From Acidimicrobiia bacterium (GTDB lineage: Bacteria; Actinomycetota; Acidimicrobiia; Acidimicrobiales; Bin134), in NCBI GenBank assembly GCA_022822905.1, contig JAJDYE010000023.1, positions 124,197 through 188,196 on the forward strand: DNA of 64,000 nt, read 5' to 3'. This document shows, one piece after another, positions 8,395 to 15,737 of the stretch. Within the stretch, counting starts at the first letter, position 1. Each line of letters starts with the position of its first letter. Made by a program: the position numbers and the translations under genes. Under the pieces are notes generated by a model. It saw nothing but the letters and a program-made list of their open reading frames with translations. It did no database searches and was not told where the DNA came from.

Positions 8395-8658
8395 TCAGCG
8401 GCGGCGGTAGGCCTCTCGGCGATGGGCGACTCGAATAACGAGTACCACTAGTTCGTTGTCGAGCACTTCGTATATGACCCTGTAGTCGCCGACGCGTATG
8501 CGACGAAGGCCCCGCAAGGCTCCTTTCAGCGGGTAGCCAGCATGGGGCTGCTCGCCGAGACGATCGATGGTGTAGACGATGCGCTCGCGTTCCTGGCGAG
8601 CAATCCGCGCCAGGTCTCGGGTCGCGCTGTGCTTAATCTGAACTGAGTATGCAGCCAT
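8395..8658 (-). CDS. RelE/ParE-family toxin
   Basis: The 87-residue protein has the compact RelE pattern: Y-S-V-Q-I-K at the N-terminus, two helices (ATRDLARIARQERERIVYTIDRL), then LKGALRGLRRIRVGDYRVIYEV and LVVLVIRVAHRREAYRR. RelE toxins cut ribosome-bound mRNA; the basic C-terminal strand with its R-V-A-H-R-R-E-x-Y motif fits this. It lies 46 bp behind its antitoxin gene on the same strand, so the two should be co-transcribed. Confidence 0.92.
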   Translation of the reverse strand: MAAYSVQIKHSATRDLARIARQERERIVYTIDRLGEQPHAGYPLKGALRGLRRIRVGDYRVIYEVLDNELVVLVIRVAHRREAYRRR

Positions 8659-8704
8659 CGACTACGGCGTTAGCGCCATCCCTCATGCTCGGGTCGCGCG
8701 GCGT

Positions 8705-8926
8705 TCAATCCGTGCTGAGCAGATCATGTCTGACCTGGTCCCAATCGAGCACTGGGTCGGCTGGGTCTCGCAGGCGCTCAAGGGCCACGTCGAGATCGTC
8801 ATAATCCTCCAAATAGCGTTCCAAGGCCTGGCGAATAATGTCGGCCCGGCTGCGCTTCAATTTCCCAGCGGCCGTATCCAGCGCCTCAACAAGCTCATCG
8901 GGAACCCGGGCGGTGATTTGGCTCAT
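8705..8926 (-). CDS. Ribbon-helix-helix antitoxin, partner of the RelE-like toxin
   Basis: The 73-residue protein begins ITARVPDELVEALDTAAGKL, a typical ribbon-helix-helix strand and first helix, followed by SRADIIRQALERYL as the second helix. The acidic C-terminal tail (DDLDVALERLRDPADPV) would wrap the toxin. ATG 8926 has AAGGAG at the right distance. RHH antitoxins usually repress their own promoter; the palindrome at 8963-8974, 37 bp upstream, is a plausible operator. Confidence 0.9.
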   Translation of the reverse strand: MSQITARVPDELVEALDTAAGKLKRSRADIIRQALERYLEDYDDLDVALERLRDPADPVLDWDQVRHDLLSTD

Positions 8927-8962
8927 GCAAACTCCTTGGCCAGTGAGAAGTCAATAAAGTTA

Positions 8963-8974
8963 CTTGACATCAAG
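8963..8974. promoter_or_regulatory. Palindrome upstream of the relBE-like operon
   Basis: CTTGA-CA-TCAAG is a perfect inverted repeat in an AT-rich stretch just upstream of the antitoxin start. RHH antitoxins bind short palindromes like this, so autoregulation is inferred. Confidence 0.5.
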
Positions 8975-9118
8975 ATAATGCCAGCCGATCCCAACGGCAA
9001 TAAGCAACCAACAAGCCGGGCTGACTTTGCCAGAGGGCGTGGAACCGGCCGGTGACTGGGAGAGCTGGGCCGCGGTTCACAAAGGAGTTCAAAACTGACG
9101 CCGAATTCGTCGGTTTTG

Positions 9119-9165
9119 GGCGAGGATCGGCTAGTTGCCTATATAGCTCAGGATTTGAGGAGCGG
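9119..9165 (+). repeat. Left copy of a 47-bp imperfect direct repeat
   Basis: Matches 12342-12388 at 41 of 47 positions by eye, including the identical core ATATAGCTCAGGATTTG and CTAGTTGCC. The copies bracket 3.2 kb containing the lipoprotein, PLD-like and AbrB/PIN genes. They may be attachment-site remnants or a duplication made on insertion. Confidence 0.75.
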
Positions 9166-9176
9166 GGGAAGATCCC

Positions 9177-9689
9177 GTGAAGCCGGATTCGCCGGGCATG
9201 CACAAGCGTTACAGTTGGCTGATCATGGACAAACCAATGGGCCAGCCCAAGACCTGGCTGACCAGGGCTGTAGTGATAACTGCGCTCATTGTGACGGCCT
9301 GCACGAGCAGTGATCCCGGCAATACTGCTGACCCTACAACGGCACCCCCAATCGCGCCGACCAACACGTTCAGTCCCGGCAATGACGCGCAAGCAGCCGA
9401 GGCCACACCCATGCCCGATGACTCCGCCTACGAGGCCCCAGCCGAACCAGAGGTGGAAGTTGTACTGGCCTCCGGCGCATCAGCCGAGTGTCATCACGTC
9501 GCTCGGGTAGTCGTGCATAGTGACGCCCATGCCCACGCCCACGCGTCAGACTTGCTAGCCGCTGTTCTGCAATCAACAACGCTTGCTGCCTTAGCCGGAG
9601 ACGAAGCTGCCGCCGCTCTAATTGAAGAGGCGTTCGACACGTCCGACCCCAACAGCCCAGCCGCACAAATACAGGACGTCACCTATTAG
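9177..9689 (+). CDS. Putative lipoprotein, reading frame continues after TAG
   Basis: The protein has a basic N-terminus, a hydrophobic helix and a lipobox (ALIVTAC), then a Thr/Pro/Ala-rich linker and a small Ala-rich domain with a His-rich patch (SDAHAHAHASD). GTG 9177, ATG 9198 and ATG 9228 are all possible starts; the last gives a compact signal peptide. After TAG 9687-9689 the same frame stays open for 49 codons with protein-like composition (CREELGNEAADWLLEL). The original protein was therefore probably about 200-220 residues, and the TAG is either a nonsense mutation or read through. Family unknown. Confidence 0.6.
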   Translation: MKPDSPGMHKRYSWLIMDKPMGQPKTWLTRAVVITALIVTACTSSDPGNTADPTTAPPIAPTNTFSPGNDAQAAEATPMPDDSAYEAPAEPEVEVVLASGASAECHHVARVVVHSDAHAHAHASDLLAAVLQSTTLAALAGDEAAAALIEEAFDTSDPNSPAAQIQDVTY

Positions 9690-9839
9690 CTGGATCGACT
9701 CGCTGGCCGAGTGGAGGACTGCCGGGAAGAGCTAGGAAACGAGGCTGCCGACTGGCTCCTAGAGCTCACCTCCCATGCCGACGAGTGGCACCGAAGCTAT
9801 GACTCAGAGGCCATGATCGAAGACATGTTCAGCCCCTAA
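9690..9839 (+). other. In-frame continuation of the lipoprotein gene after TAG
   Basis: Directly after TAG 9687-9689, 49 sense codons run in the same frame to TAA 9837-9839. The translation is charged and helix-like (LDRLAGRVEDCREELG, then HADEWHRSYDSEAMIEDMF), unlike random high-GC sequence, and contains a Cys that could pair with the Cys upstream of the stop. It has no start codon of its own. Confidence 0.55.
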
Positions 9840-9997
9840 CCCTCCCTGCTGCCAAAAATCGCTAGCGGACCTGGCAGACAAACCATCATGTGAACCAGCC
9901 TCAAGGGGGTCCCGACCCAATCAGCTGGGCCCGGTCGAGAGGCTGACGCAACCGGTGGTCTGCTTGCGCACGTTCCTGTGGGGCTCTTGCTGGAATA

Positions 9998-10975
9998 ATG
10001 CCCCCAGTGACTGGGCCTGCGGATCGCATTGAGCGGTTTCTTCGCGACAATCCATCGGGAACGCTCTGGGTGGCTGTGGGATTTGCCTCGGCGTTTGGCC
10101 TTTCGTGGTTGAACCAGAGGACATCAGGGCGCCCGGTCCGCCTCCTGATCGGCGATACCCGAACAGGTTTCGACAAGCACAAGGACACCGACCGCATTGG
10201 CGCTGTCCGGTTCCTTCAACGCTCTGATGTCCAAGTGCGCAGTTGGTACAGCAAGAGGGGCGGCTACCGGACTGCGCATGCCAAGGCGTGGTTTGTCGAG
10301 ACGGACAAGCACCTGGGTACCCCAGGATCGGTCTTGGTTGGCTCAGCAAATCTGACCAAGCAGGGGCTCTTCAAGAATTTTGAAATGCTAGCGGTGGCCG
10401 CCCCCTCAGAACACGAGAACCTTTTCGCTGAAATGCGGCGTGTCTTCCAGGAGGGCTGGAACGTCGAATCAGATCTATTGGACAAGCTTGGACATCCAAA
10501 CCAACCAACACCGCAATCGCCCACACATCCCCCCGCACGCGGGCATGCGCCACGGCACACTGGGTCCAGCCGGCCAAGGGGCCACCACCGCATGGCAACG
10601 CTATCCAGGATATTTAAGCTCTGGAGGGGCGCAGCAATAGTCGTAGCAGGCGTTGGAATCCTGCTCACGATATTGTTCGCGATACTAGCCATTGTGATGT
10701 TGGGCGAACTCGGTAGCCCATCTGGTCCTACGCCCAGTCCGGCATCACCGGCTCCTCCTCAAAGTGCTCAAGCAGTATCGGCTGATCAGTCAGATATTCA
10801 ACCAAGCCCTCCTCCGGCTGAGCAGCCACCTCCGATCTTGGATGCTCAGGTCGCTCTGACCGATCGACCTGAAGTCCGCACAAGCCCCCCTCCAGAGGGT
10901 TGGGCCCCGGTTGTGGACGGCAATGCCTCTAGCTACGGGGCGCCAGAGCGGCCAGACCTTCAGTGGGTTTCATAG
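9998..10975 (+). CDS. PLD-like nuclease domain fused to membrane anchor, ends at in-frame TAG
   Basis: Residues 1-165 form a phospholipase D-like domain of the kind seen in restriction nucleases: HAKAWFVETD gives H-x-K with an acidic residue near the usual spacing, and GSVLVGSANLT is the G-S-A-N element. One HKD motif implies a dimer. A basic, His/Pro-rich linker (about 165-205) is followed by a strong membrane segment (AAIVVAGVGILLTILFAIL) and a Pro/Ser-rich outer region. The same frame continues after TAG 10973-10975 to 11404 as a Trp-rich domain, so the intact protein was probably about 468 residues. ATG 9998 lacks a clear ribosome-binding site. Confidence 0.65.
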   Translation: MPPVTGPADRIERFLRDNPSGTLWVAVGFASAFGLSWLNQRTSGRPVRLLIGDTRTGFDKHKDTDRIGAVRFLQRSDVQVRSWYSKRGGYRTAHAKAWFVETDKHLGTPGSVLVGSANLTKQGLFKNFEMLAVAAPSEHENLFAEMRRVFQEGWNVESDLLDKLGHPNQPTPQSPTHPPARGHAPRHTGSSRPRGHHRMATLSRIFKLWRGAAIVVAGVGILLTILFAILAIVMLGELGSPSGPTPSPASPAPPQSAQAVSADQSDIQPSPPPAEQPPPILDAQVALTDRPEVRTSPPPEGWAPVVDGNASSYGAPERPDLQWVS

Positions 10976-11404
10976 CAGCCGTCCTGCCCAAGTTGCGAGC
11001 CTGGAGCGACGCTGACCTGGGTGGGCTCATACGCATTTCCGTACAATCAAAGCGTCGGCACCGACGGCCGGCTTCGGCCCAAGCTTCAGTCTGCCTGCCT
11101 GCACCGCGAGCGTACCGGACCCCTGATCGACTGGAGGCAGGACATCAGCAAGGACCGTGTCGAGGCACTCTGGATAGACGGCCTGAGCAAGCCCCCTGGA
11201 GACTGGTGGATCGGCAGCAGCCACGGCGGCGGTAGCGATGTCTACCTCATGGTTCCCGAGCCCGAGCCGTTTCTTGCCCTGCTAGCTGGTACCCAGCAAC
11301 TTCGCGTCCTCACCGCGGAAGGGCGCGATGCGACGTTCTCAGTAGATGGGTTCCTAGAGACATCAGTTCAGGCCAACCTCGATCATTGCGGCCACTATCC
11401 CTGA
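10976..11404 (+). pseudogene. In-frame continuation of the PLD-like gene after TAG (Trp-rich domain)
   Basis: From TAG 10973-10975 the frame stays open for 142 codons to 11404. The translation looks like a folded extracytoplasmic domain: WVGSYAFPYNQSVG, PPGDWWIGSSHGGG and a final LDHCGHYP, with several Cys. A GTG at 11021 could start a separate 127-residue protein, but it has no ribosome-binding site and would drop the leading segment that includes two Cys. I read it as the C-terminal part of the membrane-anchored protein at 9998. Confidence 0.55.
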
Positions 11405-11618
11405 ACCCTTGCAATAGGTCTCTGCGTTGCACGCCACAAGCACCCAGCGCGCGTTTTGCTTGAGCACCCGACACCCCTGGGCCAATTGGCGCGGGTCGAC
11501 TCGGGCAGGCCCCTCGGCCCATCGAGGTATCGCTGGTACGCAGGCACCGTGACGAACTCGATGCCCTACTGGGCGTTGTTGGCGTGTCGACCGGCAAAGG
11601 CAAATGGCGTTTTTGCCG

Positions 11619-11644
11619 TTTGGTGAAAGACATCCGTTTACCAA
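11619..11644. promoter_or_regulatory. Inverted repeat upstream of the AbrB/PIN pair
   Basis: TTTGGT (11619-11624) and ACCAA (11640-11644) form an inverted repeat 14 bp before the antitoxin start. AbrB-type antitoxins usually bind their own promoter, so this is a candidate operator. Confidence 0.35.
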
Positions 11645-11658
11645 GTACACTGCCGAGC

Positions 11659-11898
11659 ATGGTCGCCGTGTCGGAGTTCCTAGTGTCGTCGTCCGGGCAG
11701 ATGTCTTTGCCCGCTGAGGCCCGCCGCCGCTGGAATCTCAAGGGGGGAGGCCCGGTCGATGTGCTCGACCTCGGATTCGGCGTGCTCACAGTGCCTCGGG
11801 GAGAGGGGCGGCGCCTGCTCGGCGACCTGCTAAGCCGCGACGACCACGCGGCCTTTGTGAGATCGCTGGGCGACGACCCTGACCTCGCCACTTCATGA
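11659..11898 (+). CDS. AbrB/SpoVT-family antitoxin
   Basis: From ATG 11659 the product is 79 residues. EFLVSSSGQMSLPAEARRRWNL and VDVLDLGFGVLTVP match the swapped-hairpin AbrB fold, where the S-x-G-Q-x-x-L-P-A-E-x-R motif forms the DNA-binding sheet. It would neutralise the toxin encoded next, whose ATG overlaps its stop (ATGA at 11895-11898), and probably represses the operon. A longer frame from GTG 11584 is open but covers the likely promoter. Confidence 0.85.
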   Translation: MVAVSEFLVSSSGQMSLPAEARRRWNLKGGGPVDVLDLGFGVLTVPRGEGRRLLGDLLSRDDHAAFVRSLGDDPDLATS

Positions 11899-12326
11899 CC
11901 AAAGCCGTTCTCGACGACCACCTCCTCCGGGATCTGCTGGCGGGCGAGGCAAGCGGCGAACTGGTCCAGACGCTGGCCGACTACCAACCTGCCACAACCA
12001 ACATGTACCTCCTGCGGCTGTGTCGGAGCGCGGTGTCTGCCGCCGGCGGGGCGCTCACCGGCTCATGGCCGGCTAGCGCCCGCAGGGCACTGGGCCGACA
12101 GCTCGTCGCGCTCCCGGAAGACATCGAAGTCGTCCCGATGCGCGGCCTCGCTTACCGAATGGCCGAACTGGCCGACGCCCACAGGCTGTCAAGCCTCGGA
12201 GCGGAGGCAGTGGCCGCCGCAGAGCACTTCGGAGGGCCGCTGTGTGTTTGGGCTGGAGACGACGGCCCACGCATCCGGGCAGCAATATCCGAGCTCACTG
12301 GCGACTATCGCACGATTGCCCGCTGA
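11895..12326 (+). CDS. PIN-domain-like toxin
   Basis: The 143-residue protein follows an AbrB antitoxin with a 4-bp overlap, the usual place for a VapC/PIN toxin. The N-terminus KAVLDDHLLRDLL and the C-terminal LSSLGAEAVAAAEHFGGPLCVWAGDDGPRIRAA match the PIN pattern of acidic residues at strand ends, although the first motif is looser than in classical VapC. PIN toxins cut tRNA or rRNA. The gene ends 15 bp before the right 47-bp repeat copy. Confidence 0.65.
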   Translation: MTKAVLDDHLLRDLLAGEASGELVQTLADYQPATTNMYLLRLCRSAVSAAGGALTGSWPASARRALGRQLVALPEDIEVVPMRGLAYRMAELADAHRLSSLGAEAVAAAEHFGGPLCVWAGDDGPRIRAAISELTGDYRTIAR

Positions 12327-12341
12327 ATGGGAGAGAAACAC

Positions 12342-12388
12342 GGCGAGGGTTTGCTAGTTGCCCATATAGCTCAGGATTTGGGGCGCGG
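12342..12388 (+). repeat. Right copy of the 47-bp imperfect direct repeat
   Basis: Partner of 9119-9165. It ends immediately before the stop codon (TAA on the minus strand, 12389-12391) of the CoA-transferase gene, so the left copy may record the original downstream flank of that operon before 3.2 kb was inserted. Confidence 0.75.
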
Positions 12389-13591
12389 TTAGATGATGCT
12401 GGCGGCTCTGAGAGCTGCCAGTTCGGTGCTGGACAGGCCGAGCAGGCTCGAGAGCACCTCGTCGGTGTGCTCGCCCAAGCGGGGGGCACCCGCTGGTACC
12501 GGAGGCGGATCGCCATCGAAACGGGGGTAAGGAGCCTGCTGGCGGACCGGGCCGATGACGGGATCGTCAACGGTGCAAACATCTCCGCGGGCCCGCACAT
12601 GGTTGTCGGCCATTACATCCGATACGTCGTAGACGACGCCGACGGGCACGCCGTGGGCAAGGCAGCGCTCTTCGATGGCGGCCGCGTCGAGCCCCGATGC
12701 CCACTCGGCGACGGCCTGGTTGACAACCTCCCGGTTGCTGCGCCGCGCCTCTGGTGTGGTGAAGCGCACGTCGGTCAGCAACTCTGGTCGGCCCATCGCC
12801 TCACAGAGGCCTTCGAACACTGCCTGGCGCACAGCCACGATGCACACATGCCGGCCGTCGCGGCTCAAGAAGCTGTCGAGCGGCGCAGCGTTGTGCGACC
12901 GGTTGCCCGTGCGCTGGCGCACCGAGCCCAGGCGGTCGTAGGCCGCGATCGTCCACTCCATGATCCGCAGCACCGATCCGTAAAGGTACGCGTCCACCAC
13001 TCCACCGGTTCCGGAGCCCTTGGCGTCGCGCTCATAGAGCAGGCTCGTCACAGCCTGAGCTGCGAACACGCCGGCCAGATAATCGGAAACGGGTAGGCCC
13101 GGCCGCACCGGGGGCTGGTCGGCATGTCCGGTGAGGTGCGTCAGCCCGGCGAACGCGACGGCGTTGTGGTCGAAGCCGTTGTGCAGGGACTTCGGCCCCT
13201 GCTGGCCGTACAGGCTGATGCGAGCCGTGACCAGCCTCGGGTTGAGCCGGCTCGGGTCGATATTCCAGCGCTCCAACGTGCCGGGCCGGAAGTTCTCGCA
13301 CACCACGTCGGACACCGAAGCCAAACGCCGGAACAGATCCTGGCCCTCAGGGCTTCGAAGGTTGATGGTCACCGACTTGCGGCCCCGGCCCTCCACCGAC
13401 CAATAGAGGGAGTAAGCGTTGCCGTCGTCATCAACGGTGAAGGGCCCGTTCAAGCGGGTCTTGTCGCCGCGATCGGGGTCCTCGATCTTGATCACCTCCG
13501 CGCCCTGCTCACCCAAGATCCCCGCGCAGAACGGGGCTGCCACACGAGTGCCCATATCGAGCACCCTGATCCCGGCCAGAGGTTGCCTCAC
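12389..13591 (-). CDS. Class III (CaiB/BaiF) CoA-transferase
   Basis: The 400-residue product has the family pattern: GIRVLDMGTRVAAPFCAGILGEQGAEVIKIEDP at the N-terminus, FRPGTLERW, then GFDHNAVAFAGL containing the Asp that carries the acyl intermediate. The enzyme moves CoA between carboxylic acids, here probably activating or recycling the acid used by the operon. The start is GTG 13591, overlapping the previous stop by four bases (GTGA), so translation is likely coupled. It is the last gene of the seven-gene minus-strand operon. Confidence 0.9.
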   Translation of the reverse strand: MRQPLAGIRVLDMGTRVAAPFCAGILGEQGAEVIKIEDPDRGDKTRLNGPFTVDDDGNAYSLYWSVEGRGRKSVTINLRSPEGQDLFRRLASVSDVVCENFRPGTLERWNIDPSRLNPRLVTARISLYGQQGPKSLHNGFDHNAVAFAGLTHLTGHADQPPVRPGLPVSDYLAGVFAAQAVTSLLYERDAKGSGTGGVVDAYLYGSVLRIMEWTIAAYDRLGSVRQRTGNRSHNAAPLDSFLSRDGRHVCIVAVRQAVFEGLCEAMGRPELLTDVRFTTPEARRSNREVVNQAVAEWASGLDAAAIEERCLAHGVPVGVVYDVSDVMADNHVRARGDVCTVDDPVIGPVRQQAPYPRFDGDPPPVPAGAPRLGEHTDEVLSSLLGLSSTELAALRAASII

Positions 13592-14532
13592 TGGGACCGC
13601 AATTCGCCGCGGCCTAGCAGTTCGGCCAATTCGGGGATGTCGAGACGGGAGAGAGTGGCTTCGATCTCAGAGGTGATCTCGGGTTCGAGGGGGGCGAACG
13701 GCGGGCGCAGGGTGTGGCCGGGGAGGCCGGCGCAGGCCATGACCGCCTTCAGAAAGCGCATGCTGCCGCCGGGCCAGCGGTTGGCGCTGAAAAAGCGCAT
13801 CACTTGGGCATACGCGGCTTGCGAGGCGGCGAAATCGCCGGACGCATGGGCCGTGATCACCTGTCGGCAGGTTGCGGGGATGATGTTTCCGTCGCCCGAC
13901 AAGAAGCCCTGGCCGCCGAGGGCGAGGATGGTGAGTGCCTGCATCGGGCCACCCACATGCACGTCGCAGCGGCCGTCCACTACGTCGACCAGGCGGGTCA
14001 CATATGTCATGTCGGTGTTGGTCACATTGACGCCGATGAGCTTGTCGGGCGCGTACTCCCCCACGAGGCGGTCGAGGACGTCGAGGGGCACCACGTAGCC
14101 GCTGAAGATGTGGCTCGACAGCACGCAGGGGATGGACGAGTCCTCCAGCACGGTGCGGAAGTACGCCTCCAGCTCGCCGGGAGTGGGTGTGTTGGCGTGG
14201 CCGCTGTCCACACAGTAGATCTGCATCGCCTCAAGCCCGGCCGCCTCGGCCATGGAGACCAGCTCGAGGTATTCGGCAGCCGTATGCGTTTCCACCCCCA
14301 TGGCTCGGGCCGAGACGCGGCCAGCGGCGGTGTCGGCCGCGATGCCGTACACCAGCTCGGTCTCCGCGGCGGTGAGCGCATATCCCTCACCGGGCGAGGA
14401 GCTGCCCACGTACAGGCCCATGCCGACTGAGGCGAGCCGGCCCACGTGAGCCCGCCACGCGTCGCAGTCGAGGCTGCCGTCGGGCGCGAACGGCGTGATG
14501 GTGCAGGTGAACGTGCTCAGCGGGCGGGCCAC
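13588..14532 (-). CDS. DapA-like TIM-barrel protein without the Schiff-base lysine
   Basis: From GTG 14532, seven bases after the previous stop, the product is 314 residues. TFTCTITPFAPDGSLD at the N-terminus and GSSSPGEGYALTAAE match the dihydrodipicolinate synthase/N-acetylneuraminate lyase family, in which a lysine in a G-x-K strand forms a Schiff base with a keto acid. Here that strand reads DKLIGVNVTNTDM, with Asn at the lysine position, and the usual Y-N-x-P element is also absent. Classical aldolase chemistry is therefore doubtful. It may have another hydrolase or lyase role in the operon. The frame is open to 14604, but that overlaps the upstream gene. Confidence 0.75.
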   Translation of the reverse strand: MARPLSTFTCTITPFAPDGSLDCDAWRAHVGRLASVGMGLYVGSSSPGEGYALTAAETELVYGIAADTAAGRVSARAMGVETHTAAEYLELVSMAEAAGLEAMQIYCVDSGHANTPTPGELEAYFRTVLEDSSIPCVLSSHIFSGYVVPLDVLDRLVGEYAPDKLIGVNVTNTDMTYVTRLVDVVDGRCDVHVGGPMQALTILALGGQGFLSGDGNIIPATCRQVITAHASGDFAASQAAYAQVMRFFSANRWPGGSMRFLKAVMACAGLPGHTLRPPFAPLEPEITSEIEATLSRLDIPELAELLGRGELRSQ

Positions 14533-14539
14533 GGCCGGC

Positions 14540-15685
14540 CTATAAGTCGGGGAACTTGTGGAGACGCCGGGCGTTTTCCACCAGCATGAGCGAGCGCTCT
14601 TCAAGGGAGACCCCGGCCATCGCCGCCATCGTGGGCGACCAGGCGTTGGGATAATTGGAGCTGCCGTGGGGGTAGTCGCTCGACCACAGCATCTTGTCGA
14701 CGCCGATGTGGTGGCGGTTGTCTATACCGTAGGTGTCGGTGACCCAGGTGAAGTGGACGTGTTGCTCGATGTACTCGCTGGGCAGCTTCGCCAAGTCGAA
14801 CCGGAAGCGGTAGCGGTAGTAGCCGTCGTCGAGCTGCTCTTTGAAGTAAGGCACCCAGCCGCAGTCCACTTCGGCGAACACCAGGTTCAGGTTGGGGAAC
14901 CGGTCGAATATCCCCGAGAAGATCAGCTCGATCAAATGCGTCGAGGCGCCCAGGAAGCGGGTGGCGGCCGGTAGAGCGAGCAGGTTCTTCTGAGCCGGCA
15001 TCGTGTTCTGGAGCGACACGTGGATGGCGAGCGTTATGTCACCTTCTTCCAGCGACGCCCACACCGGGTCGTCGCCGGGGTCGGGCGACAGCGAGCCATG
15101 GGGGAAGGCGCTGATCAAGAAGCCGCCGGTGCTGGTCCTACTGCCGACGCGGTCGATCTCGGCCAGCGCCATCTCGACACCGCGGTTGGGCAGCAGAGGC
15201 AGGGCGCGGAACCGGAGAAGGTCGTAGGAGGCGTACTCATCGATCCAGTCGTTGTAGGCCTGAACCAGTGCGAGATGGAAGTCAGGCTCCTCGTTGGCGG
15301 CCACCGACTGATAGATCCGAGGGGACGGATAGAGCACCTCGGCGTCCACACCGGCAACCTCGATCTCCCGCACCCGGGCAGCGGGGTCCCACCCGCCGGA
15401 GCGGATCTCGTCGAAGCGGACCCAGTTCTGGCGCAGTCTCGGATCCTGGCCGGCACAGGCGTTGAGCCCGATGGGCATCGGGCCGTCGACACCCTCGATC
15501 ACCCAAGCGTCGCCCTCCTCGAAGCGCTCCACTCGGGGCACCCGGTCGCGGAATTTGGCCGGAACCCGGGAGGTCCACAGGTCGGCGGGCTCGTTGATGT
15601 GGCTGTCGGCCGAGATGAGGTGGTACGCCCGCAACGGGCTCGTCGACGACGTCTGAGCCTCCTGCTCCTCGGTGATCAGGGTCAT
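14540..15685 (-). CDS. Amidohydrolase_2-family hydrolase/decarboxylase
   Basis: ATG 15685 has GGGAGG about five bases upstream and gives 381 residues; an ATG at 15718 is also in frame. Family motifs are ISADSHINEP (metal ligands), LVFAEVDCGWVPYF, and MLWSSDYPHGSSNYP near the C-terminus. Relatives include aminocarboxymuconate-semialdehyde decarboxylase and other metal-dependent hydrolases. It belongs to the minus-strand operon between the alcohol dehydrogenase and the DapA-like protein and may open or decarboxylate an intermediate. Confidence 0.88.
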   Translation of the reverse strand: MTLITEEQEAQTSSTSPLRAYHLISADSHINEPADLWTSRVPAKFRDRVPRVERFEEGDAWVIEGVDGPMPIGLNACAGQDPRLRQNWVRFDEIRSGGWDPAARVREIEVAGVDAEVLYPSPRIYQSVAANEEPDFHLALVQAYNDWIDEYASYDLLRFRALPLLPNRGVEMALAEIDRVGSRTSTGGFLISAFPHGSLSPDPGDDPVWASLEEGDITLAIHVSLQNTMPAQKNLLALPAATRFLGASTHLIELIFSGIFDRFPNLNLVFAEVDCGWVPYFKEQLDDGYYRYRFRFDLAKLPSEYIEQHVHFTWVTDTYGIDNRHHIGVDKMLWSSDYPHGSSNYPNAWSPTMAAMAGVSLEERSLMLVENARRLHKFPDL

Positions 15686-15737
15686 ACTGCCTCCCATCGC
15701 GGGATTGCCACCCTGCATTGGGGCAAGGCCCGCAGCC

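Noticed and set aside
9687..10975. Reassignment of TAG to an amino acid in this organism
   Set aside because: Many intact genes in the window end in TAG (for example 777-1625 and 37525-39048), and another broken gene has TAA. At most an element-specific read-through is possible.
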